This document shows, piece after piece, positions 1 to 6,436 of a stretch of DNA of 8,885 nt. Source of the DNA: an uncultured Clostridia bacterium (GTDB lineage Bacteria; Bacillota; Clostridia; Christensenellales; UBA1242). How positions within the stretch are numbered: the stretch's first letter is position 1; every line of letters begins with the position of its first letter. The stretch spans positions 1 to 8,885 of the forward strand of contig USJH01000037.1 of the NCBI GenBank assembly GCA_900554955.1. The letters run 5' to 3'. A program made the position numbers and the translations under genes. The notes beneath the pieces are model-generated. The model was not told the DNA's origin. It saw only the letters and a program-made list of their open reading frames with translations, and ran no database searches.

Positions 1-840
1 CATATCAAAACCTTTATCAAGAAGCATCTCGCAATCTTCAAACATTGGCACACAATTTAAAAGCACACAAATAAGTTGCATGTTATTTCTTGTTGCACTT
101 CCGACAAAACACCTTCCAGCTTTCATAGTGAATCCAGTTTTAACTCCATCGGCGCCTTCATAGTTTGAAAGAAGTTTATTTTTGTTTTTCAAATTTCGAT
201 TATATTTACTGTTAAGCTCATTGGAAATTTTCATTTCTTTGGTAGAAACAATTTCTCTGAAAATTTCATTGTTCATTGCATATGCTGTAATTTTTGCAAG
301 ATCACTTGCCGTTGTATAATGTTCTTTTTCTGTTAGCCCATGCGGGTTACAAATGTGTGTTTCAACAAATCCTTTTTCATGAAGAAAATTGTTAACATCT
401 GAAACGAATTGCTCTTCACTTCCCGATGTGGCAATTGCAAGAGCAACAGCGCTGTCATTTCCCGATCTAAGCATAAGACCATATAAAAGCTCACGCATTG
501 TAAGATGCTCGCCTTCCATAAGGCCTATGCTTGTTCCTGAAATTTTCGTTGCAGATTTTGGAATTTGAACAACCTTATTAAGATCTTCACAATTCTCTAT
601 CACATAAACTGCAGTGATAATTTTTGTGGTGCTTGCCATTGCCAATCTCTCATGTTCATTAAATGAAAAAATTTTTCTTCCAGTTGACCTTTCAACAACC
701 ATCATTGCTTTTGCATCTGTCATTTTTTCATTATCAACCGCAACACATTCATTATTATGCATGAAACTAAAAAACGCAAAATTGACAATAAATGATAGAA
801 ATATTGCAACAGAACACACCAATATTCTATTTTTTCGCAT
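1..840 (-). CDS. D-alanyl-D-alanine carboxypeptidase (DacF/DacB type, PBP5-like), C-terminus off the left edge
   Basis: Penicillin-binding serine D,D-carboxypeptidase (peptidase family S11) that removes the terminal D-Ala from peptidoglycan stem peptides outside the membrane. I translated it from the ATG at 838-840; 280 codons stay open to base 1, so the C-terminal beta domain is missing. Visible are an N-terminal hydrophobic signal segment (residues 5-25) and the three active-site motifs: S70-T-T-K73 (SxxK), S126-G-N128 (SxN) and K234-T-G236 (KTG). The start overlaps the end of ytfJ by 14 bases, with GGGTGG five bases upstream as a Shine-Dalgarno, so it is the third gene of a tight operon. 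In B. subtilis dacB (spore cortex carboxypeptidase) also follows scpAB, which suggests a cortex role here; the exact paralogue is inference. It is a different gene from the dacF at 4565-5737. Confidence 0.93.
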   Translation of the reverse strand, partial: MRKNRILVCSVAIFLSFIVNFAFFSFMHNNECVAVDNEKMTDAKAMMVVERSTGRKIFSFNEHERLAMASTTKIITAVYVIENCEDLNKVVQIPKSATKISGTSIGLMEGEHLTMRELLYGLMLRSGNDSAVALAIATSGSEEQFVSDVNNFLHEKGFVETHICNPHGLTEKEHYTTASDLAKITAYAMNNEIFREIVSTKEMKISNELNSKYNRNLKNKNKLLSNYEGADGVKTGFTMKAGRCFVGSATRNNMQLICVLLNCVPMFEDCEMLLDKGFDM

Positions 841-1213
841 TTTTACCACCCTTATGTAACATTTCAGAAACATTGGAAAGAATGTCTGGAATTGAATCTA
901 AAAGCTTGTCATATTTTGATTTCTCATCAATTCTTATCAACTTGCAAACATCATTTTTGATAGATAAAAATCCAATTGGTTGAACACAAATACCGCCACC
1001 ACTTCCCCCAGCCATTGGAATTTTATCTGACTTTTTATTCTCACCATATTCTCCACCACCAGCAACAAAACCAACCGACACTTTTGTAAGCGGAATCAAT
1101 AAAGACCCTTCTTTTGTCTCAAATGGAATTCCAACAACAGTGCTTGTGTCAAGAAAAGTTTTAATTTTTGAAATGGCCCCTTCCATGATTTCATTTATTT
1201 GATTTTCAAGCAT
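827..1213 (-). CDS. ytfJ: Sporulation protein YtfJ (GerW family)
   Basis: Small cytoplasmic protein of the GerW/Spore_YtfJ family, 128 residues. In B. subtilis the homologue is made in the forespore and is needed for proper germination; its biochemical activity is not established. Diagnostic features are the central stretch with VVGIPFE near residue 26, IPLTKVSVGFVAGGGEYG near residues 40-57 and the glycine-rich GGSGGGICVQPIGFL near 69-83, followed by an amphipathic C-terminal helix. The start has an excellent Shine-Dalgarno, AAGGAG at 1221-1226, seven bases from the ATG. It overlaps the end of the DUF2953 gene by eight bases and the start of the carboxypeptidase gene by 14 bases, so the three are probably co-translated. 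The same DUF2953-ytfJ pair (ytfI-ytfJ) exists in B. subtilis, which strengthens the call. Confidence 0.92.
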   Translation of the reverse strand: MLENQINEIMEGAISKIKTFLDTSTVVGIPFETKEGSLLIPLTKVSVGFVAGGGEYGENKKSDKIPMAGGSGGGICVQPIGFLSIKNDVCKLIRIDEKSKYDKLLDSIPDILSNVSEMLHKGGKNAKK

Positions 1214-1769
1214 TTTTCTTCTCCTTCAAAAGTTCAAAATATTTTTTATATGCAACAAACAAAGAAATAAACATATCAAGCAAGCAAAAAGAAACAACAA
1301 AGTTTGATGAAGCTTCAAGTCTATCCGAATCATAAATCGGATCAATGTCGTTATAAATTTTAACATGACTATACGAGTTTAAAAGAACGCTTGAAACAAT
1401 TGCATCAAATGACAACACATAGCCACAAAGTAGCGACACTAAACTTGCATCAGTGTTGCTTCCACAAGTAAAATACCATTCATATTTTTTCACCGACAAT
1501 CGCTTTGCAAGTGTTAAAAAATAAACCGAAAGCAAGCTTATTGGTTTCTTCTTTCTCTTTATTTTCCTCTTCGGTTTTTCAAGTTCAAATTGCATTTTAT
1601 CATTAACAAGAAACTTTCCTGAAAACAGTTTAAAACACAAAGCTCTTATTGAAACGAAACCAATCATTTCAAAAACATTAAAATGAAGAGCAATTTTAAC
1701 TTTGAAAGGATAAAGAATAACACATATAAAAAACAAAGCAATCACACATGTCAACACAATATCTTTCAT
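1206..1769 (-). CDS. DUF2953 (YtfI-like) membrane-anchored protein
   Basis: Probable DUF2953 protein, the YtfI-like partner that precedes ytfJ in many spore formers; no biochemical function is known. From the start chosen here it has 187 residues: one N-terminal membrane segment (about 4-20), the PFKVKIALHF stretch typical of the family just after it, a strongly basic patch (KPKRKIKRKKKP, about 69-80), and further hydrophobic helices in the C-terminal half. The frame stays open to an ATG at 1836-1838, which would add a second hydrophobic helix, but that ATG lies inside the terminator hairpin at 1828-1851, so I prefer the ATG at 1767-1769. Neither start has a Shine-Dalgarno. It overlaps ytfJ by eight bases. 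Family assignment rests on weak similarity plus gene order. Confidence 0.72.
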   Translation of the reverse strand: MKDIVLTCVIALFFICVILYPFKVKIALHFNVFEMIGFVSIRALCFKLFSGKFLVNDKMQFELEKPKRKIKRKKKPISLLSVYFLTLAKRLSVKKYEWYFTCGSNTDASLVSLLCGYVLSFDAIVSSVLLNSYSHVKIYNDIDPIYDSDRLEASSNFVVSFCLLDMFISLFVAYKKYFELLKEKKNA

Positions 1770-1774
1770 ATTTA

Positions 1775-1804
1775 TAGATTGAGAGAAAAACGCAAAAATA
1801 ATAC
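1775..1804 (-). promoter_or_regulatory. Candidate forespore sigma (F/G-like) promoter for DUF2953-ytfJ-carboxypeptidase
   Basis: On the minus strand GTATT (1800-1804) and CAATCTA (1775-1781) are 18 bases apart, resembling sigma-G GMATR-N18-CATNNTA with three mismatches. It lies between the upstream terminator and the preferred DUF2953 start, only five bases from that ATG. The match is weak and the DNA is AT-rich. B. subtilis ytfJ is forespore-expressed, which is the main reason to record it. Confidence 0.25.
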
Positions 1805-1827
1805 AGCAAATAATAAAAAAGCATAAT

Positions 1828-1851
1828 AAAAACCGCATTTCAGCGGTTTTT
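1828..1851 (-). terminator. Intrinsic terminator after scpB
   Basis: A perfect inverted repeat: AAAAACCGC at 1828-1836 and GCGGTTTTT at 1843-1851 around a six-base loop. It is symmetrical, so it carries a T-run on either strand. It sits about 45 bases past the scpB stop codon and would end the M50 protease-scpA-scpB transcript. No plus-strand gene is present to need it. The ATG at 1836-1838 sits at the loop edge. Confidence 0.75.
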
Positions 1852-1894
1852 ATTGTTTTATATTTAATTTATAATGTCATCTTATTAGATCATA

Positions 1895-2842
1895 TTAAAC
1901 GAAATCATCATCGTCATCATCATCGAAGCCATCATCATCAAAATCGTCATCATCAAGGTCATCATCGTCAAGTCCGTCTGATCCTTGATTTTCAAGCAAA
2001 TCTTCTTTGCTGTCAAGATTGTCATTTCCATTATCTTCAAGATCATCAATATCTGAAATTGTTTCTTCTTTTTGGTTTTCTTTTTCTTCAACTTCTGGTT
2101 GATTTTCTGAAACAGTCATTTCTTCATTTTCTTCTTCTACTTTCATTTCAGAGTTAAAATCATCTTCACCTTCTTTCTTGGCTTCTGGTTTGAAATCTTC
2201 ATCATATTTTTCACCAATAACAGGCTCAATGCTTTCAGGATCTGTGACTGAAGCAGCAACTTGTTCATCATCATCTGACTTCACTTCAAAATGATTGTAA
2301 AGTCTGTCATCTTTATTTTCAATTACTCGAACTTTTTCCATTAAGGTGTTATAGTCTGGAAGCTCGTCAAGGCTTGACAAGTTGAAACGTTTCAAAAATT
2401 CATCGGTTGTGCCAAACAAAACAGGTTTTCCAACAGTATCTTTTCTTCCGACAATTTCAATAAGATTATGCTCAAGCAAAATGTTGATTGCATAATCCGA
2501 GCTTACACCACGAATTTCTTCAATTTCCATTCTTGTTACTGGCTGTTTATATGCAACAATAGATGCAGTTTCAAGTGTTGCCTTTGAAAGGTTTCTTTGT
2601 CTGATTGGATTCAAAACAAGAGAAACTTCATTTGCATATTTGCTTGATGAAGCAAGTTGAAGTTTATTGTTGAATGAAAGCAAAACAATTCCTGAATTTT
2701 CGTTATATTTATTTTTGAGTTTGTTTACTGCCTTATTTATTTCTGCTTTTGTGACATCAATTTTTGAAGTGATGTCTAAAATGTCAACAGCATCGCCATT
2801 TGTAAACAAAATGCTTTCAAGAATATTTTCAAGATTTTCCAT
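1895..2842 (-). CDS. scpB: Segregation and condensation protein ScpB with long acidic C-terminal tail
   Basis: Kleisin-associated winged-helix subunit of the Smc-ScpA-ScpB condensin that compacts and segregates the chromosome. Residues 1-165 form the usual core: two winged helices, with the family signature LSKATLETASIVAYKQPVTR at 86-105, then EIEEIRGVSSDYA and VGRKDTVGKPVLFGTTDEF (131-149). ScpB is normally about 180-200 residues; this one has 315. The extra part, from about residue 188, is low-complexity and acidic, ending in runs of aspartate broken by Leu, Phe and Gly (19 Asp in the last 27 residues). The start overlaps the scpA stop by one base (TAATG), with GAGGAAG at 2850-2856 as Shine-Dalgarno, so the pair is translationally coupled. 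The tail is in frame to the natural stop and contains no sign of a frameshift. Confidence 0.97.
   Translation of the reverse strand: MENLENILESILFTNGDAVDILDITSKIDVTKAEINKAVNKLKNKYNENSGIVLLSFNNKLQLASSSKYANEVSLVLNPIRQRNLSKATLETASIVAYKQPVTRMEIEEIRGVSSDYAINILLEHNLIEIVGRKDTVGKPVLFGTTDEFLKRFNLSSLDELPDYNTLMEKVRVIENKDDRLYNHFEVKSDDDEQVAASVTDPESIEPVIGEKYDEDFKPEAKKEGEDDFNSEMKVEEENEEMTVSENQPEVEEKENQKEETISDIDDLEDNGNDNLDSKEDLLENQGSDGLDDDDLDDDDFDDDGFDDDDDDDFV
1904..1978 (-). repeat. GAT/GAC trinucleotide-rich tract encoding the ScpB aspartate tail
   Basis: Near-repetitive run of aspartate codons (mostly GAT, some GAC) coding residues 289-313 of ScpB, interrupted by codons for Leu, Phe and Gly. The block structure (four D, four D, three D, seven D) looks like the product of slippage or local duplication of a three-base unit, so the length may vary between strains. 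Confidence 0.7.
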
Positions 2843-3747
2843 TATTTTTCTTCCTCACGTTTAGTGATTTCAATTTCTCCAAACGTAGATGTTTGTTCGA
2901 CTTTTATGATTTGTGTTTTTAAAAGTTCCAAAAGTGCAAGGAACGTATTGATAATTTCACTTTTTGAATAGTCTGCTTCAAAAAGCTCATTAAACTTGAA
3001 TTTTGGTTTAAGCAAAAGTGCATCTTTAATTTGAGCAATTTTTTCAGCAACAGTAAATCTATCCTTAACAATTTTTCTTTCAGTTATCTCTTCCGCCTTA
3101 ACACTTACACGATGCAAAAGATTTGAAAATGCATTGATCAGTGCGTCAACACTGAGTTTTTCAGGAAGCTCATAGCGATATTCACCCGCACTGTCATCTG
3201 GTTTTTTATAGAACTTGCCTACATCTTCAATTTCTTTCATTTTTTCACTTGCTTCTTTGAAAAGCTTATATTCTTCAAGTTGGCGATAAAGTTTTTCTTC
3301 TGGATCTTCTTCATCTGATTCTTCCAAAACTTCTGGTTTTGGCAAAAGTTGTTTAGATTTGATTTCAAGAAGAGTTGCAGCCATAAGTGTGAAATCTGCA
3401 GCTTTTTCCATGTCAAGCGAATCAATATCTTTCATCATTTCAAGATATTGCTCGGTGATTTGAGAAATGAAAATATCACGAATATCAATTTTTGCAACCT
3501 TGATAAGATGATATAAAAGGTCAAGCGGGCCTTCAAATTGATCAAGCTTGAAACGAAGCGAACTGTCAATGTCTTCTTCTTGATCCATGCCTTCAATCTG
3601 AATTGGTGCATCTTCATCAAATGAAGCAATTTCAGCCTGCATATCTTTTTCTTTCAATGCCTTTTCATCTTCTGCTGACATTGATAAAAATTCTTCAGCA
3701 TCTGAAGAAGAAACATTGATTAAATTTTCATTTGTATTTTTTTCCAT
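2842..3747 (-). CDS. scpA: Segregation and condensation protein ScpA with acidic N-terminal extension
   Basis: Bacterial kleisin that bridges the two Smc heads and binds ScpB, closing the condensin ring. The diagnostic N-terminal helix FKLDQFEGPLDLLYHLI lies at residues 66-82, the middle motif LMAATLLEIKSKQLLP at 121-136, and the C-terminal winged helix that caps Smc is recognisable around ALLELLKTQIIKVEQ near the end. Total length 301 residues. Most ScpA proteins begin only a few residues before the FEGPLDLL helix; here about 65 extra, mostly acidic and polar residues precede it. The upstream start is supported by AAAGGAT at 3752-3758, which overlaps the stop codon of the M50 protease gene nine bases away, so the extension is very probably translated. 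The gene is co-transcribed with the protease and scpB. Confidence 0.96.
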   Translation of the reverse strand: MEKNTNENLINVSSSDAEEFLSMSAEDEKALKEKDMQAEIASFDEDAPIQIEGMDQEEDIDSSLRFKLDQFEGPLDLLYHLIKVAKIDIRDIFISQITEQYLEMMKDIDSLDMEKAADFTLMAATLLEIKSKQLLPKPEVLEESDEEDPEEKLYRQLEEYKLFKEASEKMKEIEDVGKFYKKPDDSAGEYRYELPEKLSVDALINAFSNLLHRVSVKAEEITERKIVKDRFTVAEKIAQIKDALLLKPKFKFNELFEADYSKSEIINTFLALLELLKTQIIKVEQTSTFGEIEITKREEEK

Positions 3748-3756
3748 GTTTATCCT

Positions 3757-4443
3757 TTAAAATATAAGTGCGAAAAGTTTATTCATTCCCTTAAACAGCA
3801 GGTCTGAAAGCAAGCCAGCTGTATATTGAAGATAAAGTCCAGTAAGCCCAGTGAACACAACCAAAATCATAACATAAAATCCATATGTTTTCATGAAAGC
3901 AACAAATTTGCTATATGGCTTTGTAAATGTTTCAACAACTCTGAAACCATCAAGCGGATAGATTGGCAAAATGTTAAAGAAAGCGAACATAAAGTTGATT
4001 GAAATCATGAAATTGAAAAAGAAATAATAAATGTCACTGATGAAACCATAGTTGTTAAAAAGCTCTGGCCAAACGTTCACCAAAAATGCATATACAATCG
4101 TGCTGACAATTCCAATAATAAGATTTGTAAACACTCCAGCAAGTGCAACCTTTACCGAGCTTTTTTTGCCGTTTTTGAAATTATTTGGATCAACCGGAAC
4201 TGGTTTTGCAAAACCTATTCCAAACACTAAAAGCAATAAAAGCCCCCACCAGTCGATATGTGCAAAAGGTGCTAATGTGTGACGACCAAGAACTTTTGCA
4301 GTTGGGTCGCCTTCTTTTAAGGCGGTGTGTGCATGTGCAAATTCATGTGCAGGCATGGAAATAAACAGTGCTGACAAAAATGCAATTAGAATTGCCAACA
4401 AAACAAGAATATCTCCACCTGAACTTATAATTGAACTGAGCAT
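3757..4443 (-). CDS. Site-2 protease family membrane metallopeptidase (M50)
   Basis: Intramembrane zinc metalloprotease of the M50 site-2 protease family, the compact type found next to scpA in many Firmicutes; its substrate there is unknown. The zinc motif HEFAH is at residues 33-37 in the first membrane helix, followed by the family stretch GDPTAKVLGRHTLAPFAHID (45-64) and FAKPVPVDPNNF (78-89). The third zinc ligand is in NILPIYPLDG (157-166, Asp165). With 228 residues and about five to six membrane helices it has normal length and all catalytic residues. The ATG at 4441-4443 is preceded by a weak AGGGG. It is the first gene of a three-gene unit with scpA and scpB, behind a strong sigma-A-type promoter. 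I see no SpoIVFB-specific features, so a role in sporulation should not be assumed. Confidence 0.92.
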   Translation of the reverse strand: MLSSIISSGGDILVLLAILIAFLSALFISMPAHEFAHAHTALKEGDPTAKVLGRHTLAPFAHIDWWGLLLLLVFGIGFAKPVPVDPNNFKNGKKSSVKVALAGVFTNLIIGIVSTIVYAFLVNVWPELFNNYGFISDIYYFFFNFMISINFMFAFFNILPIYPLDGFRVVETFTKPYSKFVAFMKTYGFYVMILVVFTGLTGLYLQYTAGLLSDLLFKGMNKLFALIF

Positions 4444-4469
4444 GAACCCCTACCTTATTTAATGTTATT

Positions 4470-4499
4470 ATTATATACTTATAAAAAGCATGTTGTCAA
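4470..4499 (-). promoter_or_regulatory. Sigma-A promoter for the M50 protease-scpA-scpB operon
   Basis: On the minus strand a perfect -35 box TTGACA (4494-4499) and a perfect -10 box TATAAT (4470-4475) are separated by 18 bases. The expected transcript start leaves a leader of roughly 20 bases before the protease ATG. It lies immediately after the dacF terminator, so the housekeeping scpAB unit has its own constitutive-looking promoter. Confidence 0.75.
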
Positions 4500-4506
4500 A
4501 CAAAAG

Positions 4507-4531
4507 GGCACGTTGCTTTTTTGAACGTGCC
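4507..4531 (-). terminator. Intrinsic terminator after dacF
   Basis: GGCACGTT at 4507-4514 pairs with AACGTGCC at 4524-4531 around a nine-base loop, the most G+C-rich hairpin in an AT-rich gap. On the minus strand it is followed by CTTTTGTTT, and on the plus strand by GATTTTTTG, so it could work both ways. It begins about 33 bases past the dacF stop and separates dacF from the next promoter. Confidence 0.8.
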
Positions 4532-4564
4532 GATTTTTTGTTTCATTTTGTAGAAAACTTGTTC

Positions 4565-5737
4565 CTATGCAAGGTTTTCATATATTTTATGAAGAATTTC
4601 ACCAATTTTTATCTTCTTAACATCAACTTTTGAAACAAGGTCGGTCTCAAAAATTACGATATTGTTAGAGTCAAGAACATATAGTTTTCCAAGCCCCTCA
4701 CCCGCCTTTACTGGAGCTTTGATTTTCTTTTCGTCATATTTTAAACTATATGCAAAATCTTCACCTTTCTTTAAAAACTTCACAAAATCTTCTTTTACAT
4801 AAAGCTCAATTTCTTTGGTTTTAGAATTTGAAACACTTGCCGTATAAATTGGAGCTTCTTTTGATAAAACAATCTTGTTTTCATAGTTATCAAAACCATA
4901 GTTAAACATGCCCGCAACAGCATTAAATCGATCTTTGCTGGTTTTTGCACCAATTATGACAGAAACAAGTCTCATGTCATTGCGAGTGGCTGAAGCAGCC
5001 AAACAATAGCCAGCTTCTTTTGTATATCCTGTCTTTCCGCTGTCACAACCTTCAAATGAGCGAATCAATCTGTTGGTGTTCACAATGTCTGTTTTTCTTC
5101 CTGATGGGTGAACAAGTTCTGTAAGCCATATTTTGCTATATTTTTTATAAACCGGATTATCACAAATTTGTGAATAAATGATTGAAACATCTTTTGCAGA
5201 TGAATAGTGATCAATTGCCGGAAGTCCTGTGGCATTTATAAAGTTTGTGTTTTTAAGCCCAAGCTCATTAGCTTTTTTATTCATCAATTTTGCAAATCCG
5301 ACCTCGCTTCCTGCAACTGCTTCTGCAAGTGCAACCGCACTGTCATTTGCTGAGCAAACAATAACTGTCATTATAAGGTCGCTGAGTTTATATTCTTCTT
5401 TCGCATCAAGAAAAGCTTCTGAACCTTCAGCATCGGCAGCATTTTGACTTATTTTAATTTTTTGATCAAGTAAAAGTTTTCCTTGGTCAATCGCATCAAA
5501 AACAAGCAAAAGTGTCATAAGTTTCGTCATGCTTGCAATTGGAAGTTTTTTGTCTTCATTTTTGCTGTATATGATTGTTTTGCTTTTCGCATCATATAAA
5601 ATTGCAGAAGCACATTCAAGACTTAATTGCTCAACTTTTTCTGCGCTTACTTTTGTTTTCTTTGGCGGTAAAAATGCCCCAAAGCTTAAAAAAGTTAAAG
5701 CTAAAACAAAAAGTGTAATAATATTTATTTTTTTCAT
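4565..5737 (-). CDS. dacF: D-alanyl-D-alanine carboxypeptidase DacF (PBP5-like)
   Basis: Exported serine D,D-carboxypeptidase that trims peptidoglycan pentapeptides; DacF homologues act in spore-cortex formation. From the ATG at 5735-5737 it has 390 residues: signal peptide (residues 1-23), then the catalytic S11 domain with S69-M-T-K72 (SxxK), S129-A-N131 (SxN) and K235-T-G237 (KTG), then a PBP5 C-terminal beta domain (about 280-370) and an amphipathic tail that probably lies on the membrane. The frame is also open to a TTG at 5762-5764, adding nine residues, but a candidate promoter -10 box lies between the two, and the ATG gives a better signal peptide. No Shine-Dalgarno precedes either start. 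A 19-base palindrome overlaps the ATG. The gene sits alone between a SpoIIM-like gene and a terminator. Confidence 0.94.
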   Translation of the reverse strand: MKKINIITLFVLALTFLSFGAFLPPKKTKVSAEKVEQLSLECASAILYDAKSKTIIYSKNEDKKLPIASMTKLMTLLLVFDAIDQGKLLLDQKIKISQNAADAEGSEAFLDAKEEYKLSDLIMTVIVCSANDSAVALAEAVAGSEVGFAKLMNKKANELGLKNTNFINATGLPAIDHYSSAKDVSIIYSQICDNPVYKKYSKIWLTELVHPSGRKTDIVNTNRLIRSFEGCDSGKTGYTKEAGYCLAASATRNDMRLVSVIIGAKTSKDRFNAVAGMFNYGFDNYENKIVLSKEAPIYTASVSNSKTKEIELYVKEDFVKFLKKGEDFAYSLKYDEKKIKAPVKAGEGLGKLYVLDSNNIVIFETDLVSKVDVKKIKIGEILHKIYENLA

Positions 5738-5754
5738 AAGACTGTCAGTCTTAT
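5736..5754. repeat. Perfect 19-base palindrome over the dacF start codon
   Basis: On the plus strand ATAAGACTG (5736-5744) and CAGTCTTAT (5746-5754) are exact reverse complements around one base. It overlaps the dacF ATG and the last three bases of the candidate -10 box. On the plus strand T-residues follow it, but no plus-strand gene exists. It could be an operator or an mRNA hairpin hiding the start; which one cannot be told from sequence. Confidence 0.6.
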
Positions 5755-5781
5755 TTTTTGCCAAAATTCGACAAATTATAC
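5752..5781 (-). promoter_or_regulatory. Candidate sigma-F promoter for dacF
   Basis: On the minus strand GTATA (5777-5781), a 15-base spacer and GCAAAAAATA (5752-5761) match the forespore sigma-F consensus GYATA-N15-GGNNANANTR with one mismatch. The spoIVB upstream region has the same arrangement and nearly the same -10. B. subtilis dacF is sigma-F dependent. An overlapping TATAAT (5775-5780) could instead be a sigma-A -10, but has no good -35. The expected transcript start leaves under about 10 bases before the ATG. Confidence 0.5.
5767..5773 (-). promoter_or_regulatory. 0A-box-like site inside the dacF promoter spacer
   Basis: Minus-strand TGTCGAA equals the Spo0A-binding 0A box consensus (TGNCGAA). 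It lies between the -35 and -10 boxes of the candidate sigma-F promoter, where bound Spo0A would be expected to interfere rather than activate. A single seven-base match may be chance, but it is one of the few non-coding copies in the window. Confidence 0.35.
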
Positions 5782-5782
5782 A

Positions 5783-6403
5783 CTAATAATTCACAACAAC
5801 AAAACTTTTTAAAATCAGTGGAAAAATAAAACTATACACAACACAAAAAGCAAAAATTAATGAAATTGTTATCAAAAACTTTTTCACATATGATACTTCT
5901 CTGAAACTTGAAGAAAATGTTGTTCTATATGCTTTCCAGAAAAATGCCCTGTCCATTGATAAAACTGAAAGATAACAAATTAAACAAAAATTTATAAGGT
6001 TGATTGGAATTACAAACAAAACAACATTAATAATTCCATAAAGCCCATAAACTGAAATAATTGCAGCAACAGAAAGCACAATTAAACACATTTGATATGC
6101 TAAATAAAAATAGTTTAAAAATGCTGTTTCACGAACAATGTTAAAGCAAAATATCAAAACAATGCAAAGCAAAAGAGACAAAAAACGTGACCAAAAAATA
6201 GAGCTATATTCTGCCGTTCCTGAAATATAGCCAAACATGTTCTTGTCAGCATTTGTCAAAAGCCCTGCATAAGAAAAGCCGCTGACAGCAAAATAAATGC
6301 CAACGGCAATTGCAATGGCACAAGATATTAAAATTATCACATATCTTAAAGAATTTTCTTTAAAATGACATTTAAAATAATCTTTAATCGAATATGGTTT
6401 CAT
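5783..6403 (-). CDS. SpoIIM-like multi-pass membrane protein
   Basis: Probable divergent SpoIIM, the mother-cell membrane subunit of the DMP complex (SpoIID-SpoIIM-SpoIIP) that drives engulfment of the forespore. The 206 residues contain a short cytoplasmic N-terminus and about five membrane helices (near 20-40, 67-87, 95-118, 122-147, 175-202), the size and layout of SpoIIM. The region with YGLYGIINVVLFVIPINLI (about 117-135) resembles the SpoIIM stretch in which a Tyr-Gly turn is followed by a helix carrying a proline. Position also fits: Clostridia often keep spoIIM between spo0A and dacF. The ATG at 6401-6403 has no Shine-Dalgarno, but a sigma-E-like -10 box ends five bases before it. Sequence similarity alone is weak; an unrelated small membrane protein remains possible. 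Confidence 0.55.
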   Translation of the reverse strand: MKPYSIKDYFKCHFKENSLRYVIILISCAIAIAVGIYFAVSGFSYAGLLTNADKNMFGYISGTAEYSSIFWSRFLSLLLCIVLIFCFNIVRETAFLNYFYLAYQMCLIVLSVAAIISVYGLYGIINVVLFVIPINLINFCLICYLSVLSMDRAFFWKAYRTTFSSSFREVSYVKKFLITISLIFAFCVVYSFIFPLILKSFVVVNY

Positions 6404-6408
6404 ATTCT

Positions 6409-6436
6409 ATTATATGCAAAAAATCTTTAAACATTG
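6409..6436 (-). promoter_or_regulatory. Candidate sigma-E promoter for the SpoIIM-like gene
   Basis: Minus-strand CATATAAT (6409-6416) matches the mother-cell sigma-E -10 consensus CATACAMT at seven of eight positions; CAATGTT (6430-6436), 13 bases upstream, matches the -35 KMATATT at five of seven. B. subtilis spoIIM is sigma-E dependent. The core TATAAT could also serve sigma-A, with a poor -35. The -35 box overlaps the end of spo0A, and the ATG lies only five bases after the -10. Confidence 0.35.

Noticed and set aside
614..983. Plus-strand open frames over the start of the left-edge carboxypeptidase and ytfJ
   Set aside because: They lie opposite two clear genes that have intact motifs, and carry no family signature.
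1904..1978. CAT/ATC-rich tract considered as a CRISPR or non-coding tandem repeat
   Set aside because: It has a three-base period, stays in the scpB frame and has no spacers.
1885..2091. Lys/Met-rich minus-strand frame inside scpB
   Set aside because: It is the shifted frame of the GAT-repeat tail; its composition is just the repeat read out of register.
5738..5764. TTG start for dacF at 5762-5764
   Set aside because: No Shine-Dalgarno, it would lie upstream of the expected transcript start of the candidate promoter, and it weakens the signal peptide.
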